Translations under genes and position numbers: made by a program
Notes under the pieces: generated by a model
Database searches by the model: none
Told to the model about the DNA's origin: nothing
Seen by the model: the letters and a program-made list of their open reading frames with translations, nothing else
In this document: piece by piece, positions 23,065 to 34,443 of the stretch
Layout of the letters: every line of letters starts with the position of its first letter
Position numbering within the stretch: the first letter of the stretch is position 1
Assembly: GCA_032871835.1 (NCBI GenBank)
Contig: CM065301.1
Span: 34,170,405-34,234,404 of the forward strand
DNA length: 64,000 bases
Origin: Dipteronia dyeriana
Lineage: Eukaryota; Streptophyta; Magnoliopsida; Sapindales; Sapindaceae
Direction of reading: 5' to 3'

Positions 23065-25735
23065 TGTTGGGATTATGCTCGATAGCAAGAGTGCAACAAT
23101 GAATTTGACAATCTTTTCATATTAATAAAATGATTTCTAGTTTAACAAATCTTATAGCATTTATAGTTTAATTATTATAATTGTAAAAATTAAATAATAA
23201 TAAGGTCAAAAGACTATGAGAAAAGAAGAATTGTTCATACATCTAGATATGTATGAGGTAGACACAATTCTTTAGTTAGTCTTGAATAATATTCATAACT
23301 TAAGATAAAGGTTGGGCTCCTTTATCTTGTTAAAGTTGTAGATTCTTTTGCTAGGATTTGAGTGGGATAAATGTGTTATGATGAGTCCAAAATCATCAAA
23401 GTGTGGTGTCTTTGGGCAAAAGAATCTAGTGCACTGGGTGCATTGAATTGGATCACAATGACATACTTTATCTAGAACCATCAATGGATAAATTTTTTCA
23501 TTTGAAGACAATCAGAGAGTCTATCTCAATCAGTGATTTCTAGTTTAACAAATGTTATAGCATTTATAGTTTTATTATCATAATTGTCAAAAGTAAATAA
23601 TCATATGGTCAAAAGATTGTGAGAAAAGAAGAATTGTTCATACATCTAGATATGTATGAGGTAGACACAATTCTTTAGCTTGTTTTAAATAATATTCACA
23701 ACTTAAGATAAAGGTTGGGAGCCTTTATCTTGTTAAAATTGTAGATTCTTTGCTAGCATTTGAGTGGAATCAAATGTGTTATGATTAGTCTAAAATCATC
23801 AATGTGTGGTGTCTTTAGGCAAAAGAATCTAGTGCACTGGGTGCATTGAATTGGATCACAATGAAATACTTTAATTAGAACCGTCAATGGATAAAAGTTT
23901 TTCATTGAAAGACAATCGGAGAGTCTATCTCAATCCTGAGATAAATGATGGACTCACGGTTGAAAGTGTTATCATTTGAGCTATCAATAAGTACGATTAT
24001 ATAGCATAGTCTATCCTCGATAGTTTGGTGGTATTCATTTGTTAATCGATAGACGACTTCATTTATAGATATGGACATCGTGGCTTCATTTGTTAAATGA
24101 GAGTAGAATATCATCATATGGATGTTTTGAGGTATTGGATATTAAATCTTAACGTTAAGTTTTCAATTGTGTCTATTGAAACATGGCTTCTGAACAAGTC
24201 AAAATATCCAAGTTCAAAATGTGGTCATATGAGTAAATATGGTAACTTGGAGAGCTATATGCGGTCTTTGAGCTCTTGGCAATTACTGGTATTCTTCACA
24301 AAGATACACTTTCTCCATTAAGATTTTCTAGGGTATGAATGAGAAATATTAACTTATTCTATCTTTATTTAAGAGTTCAATTTTAGTTTTTTAGTGGAAT
24401 GAACTAAAATTAATAGATCGGACCTAAGTGAATCATTTGTTGATTGTGATTGGGTTGTGTCTATTGGAACTTAAATTTTGATAGCCCGCCAAGATCCCCA
24501 ATCCACACAAACTTGCATGGATCAGTTGATATATTCTACTAGACCAATTTAGAGGTCCATCTAGAATTGTATTGAGGCATGTGGACTTGTTTCTTTTTGT
24601 AAGAATGGGTCTAGTTCACATGTGGTCATTTTATTAAGGTCTAATGGATTTAATAAAATAAGAAAAGTAATATATATACATATATATTGTTATAGGCAGC
24701 AAGGCTAATGTATAAAAGCCTAAATTTATTATTTTTTGTTTTATTATTTAATTAAATGGAAATTATTTATTTTGGTAATTAATAATTTATTTAATTAAAA
24801 TTCAAAATATTTTTTTCTAGTAGGAGATGGTCTCCTAATATAATACTATTGTTAGAAGTATAATTATTTTTAAAAATTATATTTGATATGTAGATAAATA
24901 ATATGAATTGTTTTTCTAGTCAAAAAAGAAAATCTTTAATATGGTTACAAAAACTCTAATGAGTTGGATTAGGAGTCTTGGTGTAGAGTATAATTCTTCT
25001 TTGGAAAGGATTCTTAACTACCAAGTAAATCCACCTAAGGAAAGGATTCTTGCCAACCAAGTAAATCCTTCTTAGGAGAGGATTTATGATCCTATATATA
25101 TCACCTCATAATTTTTGGCCAGCCCTATGTTTCTAAGTGAAATTTTGGCCAAGCTAGATATTTTTCAAGATAGAATTCAGCCTAGTAAGAGAGAATTTTG
25201 AGAGAGGAAAAAATTAGCTTTTGCTTCAGACAAAATTCGATCAACTCATAGATATAGGGTGTAGAATTCGGCCAAGGAGAAAAGAGAAAAAGAGAACATT
25301 TTTGTTTTTGATAGTACACTAGTATCCTTTACATCAAAAGGGTTTTGTGTACAAAATCAAATCGGGTTCACGCGAGTTTCAATCAATTAGATTGATAATT
25401 CACAAGTGACCGGACGTTCTTAGATTTTTCTCTTGGAGGATAATTGTAACTAACAAAGAAAAAGATTTTGTTTGTTTCCATCCTCAGGTATACAATTTAA
25501 AAGAGGGAGCCCACACTCCTAGGTCATCCACATTCGTGATTGGATTGGAAGATCTTACGGATTCAATTCGGCGCTAGTTCAATTGTCATGAGAAAAAGGT
25601 ATGATACTTATTATATACATCAATTAATCTAGGGTTAAGGTTCTTGTTATTAAAAAGGGATTTTTTTTTAAAATTATTTATACCGAAACCCTAATTTCAA
25701 TTTTTCACTCTTCCATTGTGCGGATTTTCCCTACA
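23065..25735 (+). repeat. 5' LTR of element B (2671 bp)
   Basis: Starts TGTTGGGATTATGCTCGATAG and ends TTTTCCCTACA. It is 403 bp longer than the 3' LTR, which is explained by an internal tandem duplication. Otherwise the two LTRs are very similar, for example over 23940-25600 versus 42590-44250. An (AT)n run lies just downstream of it, at 25877-25913. Confidence 0.92.
23131..23934 (+). repeat. 402-bp tandem duplication in the B 5' LTR
   Basis: The block starting 'tgatttctagtttaacaaat' occurs at 23131 and 23533. Both copies contain 'agaagaattgttcatacatctagatatg' and 'aaaagaatctagtgcactggg'. The 3' LTR has one copy, starting at 42186. Confidence 0.88.
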
Positions 25736-25750
25736 CTTGGCATCATAGCC
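25736..25750 (+). other. Primer-binding site of element B
   Basis: 'tggcatcatagcc' (25738-25750) matches the tRNA-iMet site TGGTATCAGAGCC with two substitutions. Confidence 0.7.
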
Positions 25751-25876
25751 AGGTTGTACCCATGATTAATTGATGAATGTGTACGTGAATCTTTTTATTT
25801 TTATTTTATATATGCTTGTTTTAGAAAGAGATGACACTCTAGGTATTCGCGTATATATTTACTTTGGAATGTATTG

Positions 25877-25913
<37 letters not shown>

Positions 25914-26083
25914 ATATGTTTTATATGTGGTTTGTTATTGCTCAATTTTGGTCCTAGAATTTCAATGTATTTTTGTTTTGGGATTGTAACAAGAAGGGTG
26001 GTCTATCATCGCCATAATTTCCTTCTTGGTAGTTGCTAAGTTTTTTTTTATTGTTGTAATAAAAAAAAACTGCACTATATTGT
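25751..26083 (+). other. 5' leader of element B, first part
   Basis: Non-coding AT-rich leader with an (AT)n run at 25877-25913. It is interrupted by G2 at 26083 and continues at 31229. Confidence 0.6.
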
Positions 26084-28276
26084 TGTTAACGGGAAATTTG
26101 TTTAGGATGAGAAATCCCCATTAACGCCCTCGAGACCACTACCGCGAAAGTGGTGGCCAGGGTCGGTACCGTTGATACCTGACCTGAACTTGTATGAATA
26201 TGAAGGAGGATGAAAACATAGGTAGGGGGTCCTGGTTCTGGTTCTGGTCCTGGTGTGAAGGGGTTGATCTTGGTCCTGGTTCTGGTCCTGGTCCTCGGTC
26301 GGGGTCGAAGCCCGTCATGGTACCTGGAGCCCGATTCTGGAGCCCGATTCCTTCCTGTAATTCCCTGACCTAGATAGCAAGTAAGAAGGGGGGCTTATCT
26401 AGCTCCAGTGTCAAAGAGCTCGATTTCCACAATAGAGATGATACAGGAGAGCCCATCGAATTCCTTCAAGCTGGTCTGGGTGGTTTCTCCACATCTTGAC
26501 ATGCGACTTTAGCATGTAGATGGGAAGACAAGAGTGCTAGGTCCAGCGAGGTAGGAAACTAGCTCGCACTCATATACTCATGCATTACACAGGACACAAG
26601 TAAGAGAAAACATATCTTTAGTAGAAGGAGGTGGACTGACCAAGGGGGAAAAACATCACGAATGATCACATGCTGAAAAACCATAAGGCAGTATCCGGAA
26701 AAAGGGGGAATACCCTTCCTTATGTATATATCAAATAGTGCTCCGGGGAACTTACAAGAATGGTGAAGTAATACAACGTAGTCGCTCCGGAGAGCTTACA
26801 ATGGTTGTTGAATGTAGACCGATACCGGTATATTCTAGGTAAAGGTAACACATACATTGATGATGTCGAGAGATCTTTTTAGCGAAGCATGTCTGTCTTT
26901 TGTCCTTGATCAGATCCCCCTTTTCTATGCCTTTTACAGGCATATTTATAAATGGTGACTACCTCGGCATGCAAGTCCATGATTCTTCAATCTTTCTCTT
27001 CTTATTGAGTACGATTCTTCCTTTAATGTAATTGATCATATCGTGGCTAATATCTCGGAGGGGATGTGTTTGTTTCCTCTTTGAACTCTTCTTTCCTTGA
27101 TAAGCGAGATTTTCTGTTATAGTTGACCCCAATAATTGGTTGTGGAGGATATCTTGAAGGAAAAGGTATTTGTTTCCTCTTTGGAATCTTTCACTAATGA
27201 TGAACATTAAAGAGTTGAATATTCTCTTATTAATGGTGTTGATCATGTCATTAATTGGGTTGACTGCCTCTATTATTATATTTGACCTCATTAATAGGGT
27301 TGACTACGTCCATTAATACAGTTTACCTCATTAATGGTACTTTAAATGTCATGAAAGTCAACCCTCTCTTCCTACGTCGCCGAGAGGAGAACTCTAGTTC
27401 TGCATGTCACTTTGGAGAGGTACTTCATGGACATTACCTGAGGTGACATTTGATATTCCTTAAGGGCGAGGTACCCTAGGATCCAGTACACTGGCAGGAT
27501 CCCCTAGGGACCTCTCGATTGTCACGGAGCTAGATGCTGGTCTTCTTATGGAGCTTGTGCTAACCATTTTAGAGGAGAAATATCCCATTGGGTTCCAACC
27601 ATGTAGTTGGGAGCTTTGTTCAACTACGCCGAGCTTTATCATGTAGCTTCACCTAATTATGCAGGCTTCCTAGCGGGGAGTAGCGGGCTTGGATAGCAGG
27701 CCCTGGTAAGGTGTTTGCCATAAACATGCGACCTTGGCTTGCTTCTGGAAGGGCGGAGAGGTACGCTCGAGTACTGCTCTTGCTACTTGATTTAACCATA
27801 CTATGATCTACAATGGATCTTGGCACTTTTAGTGACGACGGGGCTTTGCGGGCTTCTTCCTTTTATGCTCGGACAGGTCGAGATTATACCTTGACGAAAC
27901 AGGAGTGCCTTTGCAAGATAAATTAGGTACCTTGAAGGTCTCCTGGTGAAAATAGAGATAGTAGCAAGCTCTAGAAGTGTTTCACGAGATACCTTGATGT
28001 CGGGGAACCCAGGTCCTTTCACGTCGACCTAGCTTTGGGCTTTATCCTGGTATAAAGAGCTTGACGCGGTCTCGTCGGGTTTTATTTAGTATGCCTTGAC
28101 AAGTGCGAGATGCTTTAATGGTATGGGCTGCCTCGCCTTGCTCCTGTAGGATCACATAGTATCTAGACCTCGGGGACCTTGATACCCCGTCATATAAGCC
28201 CATATTAGGACCCTCGCAGGAAGGCTGGGAAGTGGAAAATTCTTCTTTGGTCCCTAGCCAAATTTTGCTATTAACA
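26084..28276 (-). repeat. 3' LTR of G2 (2193 bp)
   Basis: On the minus strand it runs from TGTTAATAGC at 28276 to GTTAACA at 26084. The stretch 27190-28276 parallels 30125-31228 of the right-hand LTR. Near its 3' end is a CTGGTTCTGGTC-type microsatellite (26230-26310). Near-terminal sequence 'ggtagtggtctcgagggcgttaa' is shared with G1. Confidence 0.82.
26943..26950 (-). promoter_or_regulatory. TATA box of the G2 LTR
   Basis: Minus-strand 'tataaata' followed by 'tgcctgt', matching the G1 LTR box at 10745-10752. Confidence 0.4.
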
Positions 28277-28709
28277 GAAGTCCTCGCTGACTTGAACACC
28301 GGTAAGTATTTGGGGTTGGAGTCTGAATTTTGTACTACGTGAAGAATTTTTCTTGTCGCTTCTTACTTGTAACCAGAATCGCTCACAGAGCTTGGCTTAG
28401 CGGACCGGGGTACTAGTCATTTCTGTTTTAGGATTCTTGGTACATTTGGCGAAGAAGATCCTGGTGGGCAACTAAAGCCACTTTCTCACCAGTTCTTTTT
28501 ACAAAGGCGAGACATAAATGCATTCGGCGTACCTGTAAAATAAATGAGCGATGGCAGACCACAGAAGGGGTATTCCCTTTATAGAATTTTTGATGCTCTA
28601 GTCAGTGTAAAATTTGGTATGTGAGAAAGGTCATAAACCGTATTGTTTGATCATGTCGGATGAAGCTTTAGTGGCTGAGAGCCTAAAATTTCTGTTCCTG
28701 GAATTGGTA
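28277..28709 (-). other. G2 spacer between 3' LTR and repeats
   Basis: No coding potential. It is the segment directly upstream of the 3' LTR on the minus strand, where a polypurine tract would be expected; 'agcgaggacttc' abuts the LTR. Confidence 0.5.
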
Positions 28710-29395
28710 GGCAACTGTGCTCTTAAACTCAGATCTTTCTTGGGGGTGGTAGCCTGACCAAGGCATCAGGAGCGCTATCTACCTATATCCTGGTATTTTG
28801 ACCCGGATGACAACTATGCTCTTACACTCAGACCCTTCTTGGGTTGTAACCTGACCAAGGCATCAGAAGCGCTATCTAGCTATATCCTGGTATTTCGATC
28901 TGGATGGCAACTATGCTCTTACACTTAGACCCTTCTTGGGGGTCGTAACCCGACCAAGGCATCAGGAGCTCTATCTAGCTATATCCTAGTATTTCGATCT
29001 GGATGACAACTATGCTCTTACACTTAAACCCTTATTGGGGGTGGTAGCCCGACCAAGGCATCAGGAGCGCTATCTAGCTATTTCCTGGTCTCGAGATCTG
29101 GATGGCAACTATGCTCTTACACTCAGATTCTTCTTGGGGGTGGTAACCCGACCAAGGCATTAGGAGCGCTATCTAGCTATTTTCTGGTCTTGAGATCTGG
29201 ATGGCAACTATGCTCTTACACTTAGACCCTTCTTGGGGGTGGTAGCCCGACCAAGGCATCAGGAGCGCTATCTAGCTATTTCTTGGTCTCGAGGTCTGGA
29301 TGCCAACTATGCTCTTACACTCAGATTCTTCTTGGGGGTGGTATATTGACCAAGGCATCATGAGCGCTATCTAGCTATTTCTTGGTTTCAAGGTG
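28710..29395 (-). repeat. Seven 99-bp tandem repeats in the G2 3' untranslated region
   Basis: The anchor 'caactatgctcttaca' recurs at 28712, 28811, 28908, 29007, 29106, 29205 and 29304, with periods of 97-99. Units share 'cttcttgggggtggtagcc' and 'ccaaggcatcaggagcgct'. The reverse complement of the same unit is found in G1 at 47864-48200 with the same 99-bp period. Confidence 0.92.
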
Positions 29396-30124
29396 ATCAT
29401 TTGTCGAAATACCATGGAGTTTCTCTTGGAGGGATTTTTTCGGTCCAAGGCATTAGGAGTGTGGTGTAGCTCTCCTGGTGACGGTGATCACATGAGATCT
29501 ACTACGGATACCGAAATCAAAAGAGATGCAAACTCATGGAAAGCTAATACAAAGTTGTATCCATGCATGATGGTGTTGGTTGATAACTAGTCTCTCTCTA
29601 AGAGTTTTCTAATGAGTAGAATCTCTTGAGATGATGTTGGAATACTGAGAAATTATTGAGCTTCTAGTCCCTAAGTGATATAACCGGTTTGGAAGTCCGT
29701 TTTGGGTAGATGAGAGCCTTCAACAATTGTAATCGAGCTCGAGACCCCACTGTGAACGAATCAGGATCTTTGGGTGCTCCCCGAACGGATCGAGACATTG
29801 ATGGCTCACTAGGGCATTGAAAAGACCTGTACAAATGGAGAGGAGCCATCGATAGGATAATCTCCAAGAGCAAGCTGGTGTTTGCTAAGGTCGAACTTGT
29901 GCCAGCCAAGGAGGATGGTTACTTCTTCATCCCATGGCCACATGGTGGGAGTGGTTTAAACTCTGCATGGCAGCGTGGCTACCTCGGGAGCCAAGGTGGG
30001 TGCTTCATTTGCTGAAGGACACTTCTGTGTTGCTTGCTAGGTAGCTCGAGCTCTTCTTCCCTCTGACCTGATCATCATTGGAGAATGGATACCTTGAATA
30101 GATCACAGAGAAAGTTGAGAGTTA
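29396..30124. other. G2 internal segment of unclear identity
   Basis: About 730 bp between the repeats and the right LTR. On the plus strand the piece near 29890-29960 reads PAKEDGYFFIPWPHGG, which could be a remnant of the Tat antisense ORF (its GWYYF-like motif), but this is weak. No pol sequence is visible. Confidence 0.3.
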
Positions 30125-31228
30125 CCAGGGTCTGCTTGGATTCTTTTACTAATGATGACCATTAAAAAGTTGAATATTCTCTTATTAATGGTGTTGATCA
30201 TGTCATTAATTGGGTTGACTGCCTCTATTAATATATTTGACCTCATTAATAGGGTTGACTACCTCTATTAATACGGTTTACCTCATCAATGGTACTTTAA
30301 ATGTCATGAAAGTCAACCCTCTCTTCCTACATCGCCAAGAGGAGAGCTCTAGTTCTGCATGTCACTTTGAAGAGGTACTTCATGGAGGTTACCTGAGGTG
30401 ACATTTGATATTTCTTAAGGGCGAGGTACCCTAGGATCCGGTACACTGGCGGGATCCCCCTATGGACCTCTCGATTGTCACAGAGCTAGATGCTGGTCTT
30501 TCTATAGAGCTTGTGCTAACCAATTTAGAGGCGAAATATCCCATTGGGTTCCAACCTTGTAGTTGGGAGCTTGGTTCATCTAGGCCGAGCTTTATCATGG
30601 AGCTTGACCTAATTATGCAGGCTTCCTAACGGGGTAGCGGTCTTGGCTAGCAGGCCCTGGTAAGGTGTTTGCCATAAATAGAAGACCTTGCTTGCTTCTG
30701 GAAGGGTGGAGAGGTAGCTCGAGTACTGCTCTTGCTACTTGATTTAACCATACAAGGATCTACTGTGGATCTTGGCGCTTTTGGTGACGACGGGGCTTTA
30801 TGGGCTTCTTCCTTTTATGCTCGGACAGGTCGCGATTATACCTTGACGAGGCAGGAGTGCCATTGCCAGACAAATTTGGCACCTTGAAGGTCTCCTAGCA
30901 AAAATAGAGATCGTAGCAAGCTCTAGGAGAGTGTCATGAGATACCTTATTGTCGGGAAACCCAGGTCCTTTCACGTCGACCTAGCTTCTGGCTTTATTCT
31001 GGTATAAGGAGCTTGGCGCGGTCTCGTCGGGATTTATTTAGTAAGCCTGAACACGTGCGAGAAGCTTAGATGGTATGGGCGGCCTCGCCTTGCTCCTGTA
31101 GGATCGCATAGTAGCTTGATCTCGAGGACCTTGATACCCCGTCATATAAGCCCGAATTCGAACCCTTGCAGAAAGGCTGGGAAGTGGAAAATTCTTCTTT
31201 GGTCCCTAGCCAAATTTTGCTATTAACA
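30125..31228 (-). repeat. Truncated 5' LTR of G2
   Basis: About 1.1 kb matching 27190-28276 of the other LTR. Similarity stops at about 30125, so the R-U5 side, primer site, gag and pol were removed by one or more deletions. Confidence 0.8.
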
Positions 31229-32222
31229 ATTTTAATAAAAAAAACTGTGATATTTTTTTTTATATAAAATTCTTTTGTAATACATTCAAGTATCGAAAAC
31301 TCGAATGTTTGAAGAATTGAAAGCAAACCGAAACAATTTTGGGACCATGTGAGCCATAGCAACAAACGTGCATTACAGGGTTGTGGCATGCGAACGCCCA
31401 TGGGAAGGGGCCAAGGGTGCGCACACCTGTGGGTGGCAGCCAAGGGAGTCCAAATGACGAAGGTCGAGTGAAGACTTGTTCATCAAGAAAGAAGTTTTTC
31501 TATTCCAAGACATACGTGATTTACTTGTTTTTTTAGGATGGACCAAAATTGAAGCTATTTATATTTTTGTAAATATTGCAATGTTTGTCATTGTTTGATA
31601 ACATGTCATATAGAATAGGGGTGCCACTTATATATCTCTTTTTGTATGAACATGTATTGAATGGTTTACGTATCTAATTGGCATTTATATAACTTGGTAA
31701 ATCATTTTTTGGAATTTAATCACACGCCTTATATAATTGAGTGGGAGAAGGTGTTTTTGAACACCTACGGCCTCCAAGTTTAGTTGAGCTTTATGTTTCG
31801 TGTAATAACCTCCCAAGAGTTATTCATGAATGGAATTTAGCAAGATACTTCCTTACAAGGATAGACTAGATAATTATCCCAAACGATATCTACTCCCAAA
31901 GGAGGGATATTCATGAGGGATTATATTGAAGGTCGATAACTTAGTAACACACTCAATGTAATTTTTTTAATATCCTCCCAAAAGTTCTTGTTATTGAAAT
32001 TGCAAGGCTAAAATTGAAAACTTTGGTTGTTATGTTAACAACTAGGTGGGACCTAGTCCAACTAGTAAATAGTGCGAACTCCCAAATGAGGCGTGACATT
32101 TGTAGGTGTTGGATCACAATTGAATTTTACGATTGAATTATTTTATTCAATTCAAGATAAATATTCGAAAGTGCTTTATCATGATTATTTTCTTATATAA
32201 TTTTTGTTATTATAAAGAAATC
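31229..32222 (+). other. 5' leader of element B, second part
   Basis: Non-coding, leads to the gag start. The first ~30 bp ('attttaataaaaaaaactg') resemble the last ~33 bp before G2 ('gtaataaaaaaaaactg'). Confidence 0.55.
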
Positions 32223-32487
32223 ATGACCCCATCCCTAATGAACATCCTAAAAGATAATACTTTAACTGATGATAATTATGTCACATGGAAAAGAAATATT
32301 CGGTTGTTGTAAACTAAAAGGCATAAGTTCATTCTCTGTACTCCTAAACCACCTACTCTTACTAATGAATCTACTCAAGAGCAAAGAGATGAGTATATGT
32401 AGTGGAAGTCTCCATATGAGATGGCTAAATGTAAGTTACATTAAGACCACCATCTCCGACGTGTTGCAACAACAACATGAACATGCT
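32223..32487 (+). pseudogene. Element B gag, N-terminal part
   Basis: The ATG at 32223 opens MTPSLMNILKDNTLTDDNYV, with TWKRNIRLL behind it. This is the copia gag start with the L-x-(D/G)-x-NYVTWKR pattern. A stop follows in the next codon and others come later (M*WK). The segment ends near LQQQHEHA, where S1 is inserted; gag continues at 40136 with ILNSLSDSFDQFKMDYT. No zinc knuckle survives. Confidence 0.75.
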
Positions 32488-32757
32488 CTTGATTATGTAT
32501 TAATTAAACATATCTTGTGACTCAAGTTTTAAATCTATGCATGTATCTAGGTTGTAATTAATGTTGAACATATCTTACATGATCTAGATAGATTAAACAT
32601 GCATGATTAACTAGACAACATTTGTTATGTGCATTCATGTTTATGTCTAGTATTTTCCATAGGTTGTGTTGATCATAACATTCTATGTTGCGTGCTTTTT
32701 TTGTGTTTTACATTCATGATCACCCAGATGCCTTGTGAGAAGGAAGTCTCAACAATA
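32488..32757 (+). repeat. 5' LTR remnant of S1
   Basis: Matches S2 5' LTR positions 52150-52433 ('ttgattatgt...aggaagtct(c/t)(a/g)acaata'). The rest of the LTR, the primer site and the first ~117 gag codons are missing. Confidence 0.85.
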
Positions 32758-32758
32758 A

Positions 32759-34180
32759 CGGTGAAGAAATCAAGGCTTCAAATGTTGGCATCACAATTTG
32801 AAGGTTTAAGTATGGGTGAAGAAGAAAGGTTTGACGACTTCCAATTCCGGATTCTTAACACTGCTAACCAATGTCAAGCACTTGGAGTACCTATCTCAAA
32901 AGAGCATTTAAATTGGAAAATCCTTAGGTCTCTTCCTAAGAGATTTAAATCAAAGGTGATGGCCATTGAGGAAAGCAAGGATGTGGATAACATGAACATC
33001 CATAAGTTGCTTGGGTCTTTCCAAACTTATGAGATGTGCTTGAAGCCAAAGATTAAGAGTAAGGGAATCGCTCTCAATGCTATTGAGGAGGAAAGTGATA
33101 ATGAAAAAGAAGAGATGGCTCTTTTGGTTAGAGAGTTCAATAAGTTTTTAAAGAAGAATGCCAAGCCTAGAGGCAAGTCTTCTAAGGAAATGGGAGTAAA
33201 GAAACCATCATCTCCAAGGAATGAGAAGAATAGTCAAGCCATGAACAAGAAAGGTGTTCAATGCTACAATTGTCATGGTTTCGGTCACTTTGCTAGTGAG
33301 TGCACCAAGAAGCTATCTACGAAAGATAAAAAAAGGGAAAGTGCTGGAGGCTACTTGGAGTGATGATGAATCTAGTTATGATGAGATCTCTAGTAGTGAG
33401 TCTTCAAGTGATGAAGAGTTGGTAAGCAACTTTATAGTTCTAACGGCTTCTCATCATTCACTAGATGTTGATGGTACAATATCTTTGAACAAGAACTTTG
33501 ATGCAAATCATCATAGAAGCTCTATTTCCATTCCTACCAATCTTGAGTTGTTGGCCAAGATAGAGAAGCTTGAAGAAGCTAGAGATAATGCTCTAAGAGA
33601 GGTAGTTGAGAAGGTTGATTTGATCAAGAAATAACCAGATGAGTTTGTGATTGTTACACGTAGACTTCTTGGTTAGAAAGGTGAAATTATGAAGAAGTTT
33701 AGAGAACTAGAAAAGATAAACCTTGAGAAGGATAATGTGATATCTTCTTTGACGTAGAGAGAGCAAGAATTAATGAAAGAGATAGACACTACCAAGGAGG
33801 CGATCAAGGACTTAGTAAATGATTCGGTTAGTGTGTCTAGTGTTAGGAATCTTGTTAACTCCCATAGTGGTGAAGATGACTTGGTAGTTGAAGAGGAGCC
33901 CTTTGAAGCACCACTTCCTACTCTCTTGGATGAAGTTGTGATTAACAAGAAACCACATAAGAAGAGAATATCAAAAGCCAAGAAGAAGTTGGCAAACAAG
34001 GTATCTCTACAAACTCCTAGTAAAGCTATTTCAACTCCAAAAGGTACAATCTCATTTTTTATTCCAATTTACCATTATTGCAACACAATAGGTCACATTA
34101 AGCCTAGGTGTTATAAATTTATTAAAAAGTGCAAATTAGGAAATGAACCTAGAGATAAGGAGATTAAACTTCAACTTTAA
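32759..34180 (+). pseudogene. S1 gag (N-truncated)
   Basis: Corresponds to S2 gag from residue ~117 on: VKKSRLQMLASQFEGLSMGE, the UBN2-type NWKILRSLPKRFKSKVMAIE and LLGSFQTYEM. The zinc knuckle CYNCHGFGHFASEC is intact (CCHC), unlike in S2. A 1-nt insertion near 33335 shifts the frame to a Ser/Asp-rich acidic stretch (SSSESSSDEEL) and a coiled-coil-like region. A second knuckle near 34075 reads YHYCNTIGHIKPRC, with the first Cys changed to Tyr. Stops lie at 33633, 33675 and 33757. The first ORF is chimeric: its Met (32629) and about 40 residues come from LTR sequence read into gag across the deletion junction. Confidence 0.82.
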
Positions 34181-34188
34181 CATGCTCT

Positions 34189-34443
34189 TTGAAAGTTGAA
34201 AAACATGATAAAATTGCTAAGCATGAAAAGAAGTTATGGAGTAGAAAGAAAACTAATCTTGTTCAACTTGACGAAGTTTATGTTGAAAATGTTAAGGAGG
34301 AGTGTATTAATGATATTCTTGTTAATCAAGTCATTGAAAAACTTTACTCTAGATTTAACATTTTTGTCAAGGATGATATTGGAAATGTTTGTGTAGGTAC
34401 ACCTAAGAACAAATGGTTCAAGGGTGAGTGCTCTTATCACTAA
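34189..34443 (+). pseudogene. Conserved short ORF downstream of S1 gag
   Basis: Encodes a Lys/Glu/Val-rich sequence with KTNLVQLDEVYVENVKEE, CINDILVNQVIE, LYSRFNIFVKDDIGN and a closing NKWFKGECSYH before a stop. The same sequence with the same end occurs in S2 (55019-55290). I do not recognise it. It takes the place where SIRE protease would begin but has no D-S/T-G motif. It may be the C-terminus of the gag polyprotein or a separate small product. Confidence 0.5.

Larger units (their letters stand above)
26084..31228 (-). mobile_element. Internally deleted Tat element G2 (5145 bp)
   Basis: On the minus strand it begins TGTTAATAGCAAAATTTGGC at 31228 and ends ...CCCGTTAACA at 26084, the same LTR edges as G1. 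It consists of a partial right LTR, an uncharacterised segment, seven 99-bp repeats and a full left LTR. Gag and pol are entirely absent. The flanking 5-mers ATTGT (26079-26083) and ATTTT (31229-31233) differ at one base. It lies in the leader of element B. Confidence 0.8.

Noticed and set aside
28710..29395. CRISPR-like array of seven regularly spaced repeats
   Set aside because: The repeats are contiguous 99-bp units without unique spacers and lie in a plant retroelement.
29393..29909. Two ORFs of 65 and 81 codons in G2
   Set aside because: No motif that could be supported; they may hide antisense-ORF remnants but the evidence is too weak to call.
31066..31443. 125-codon minus-strand ORF crossing the G2 edge
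   Set aside because: Its frame runs from the B leader into the G2 LTR, so it is a chance fusion across an insertion boundary.
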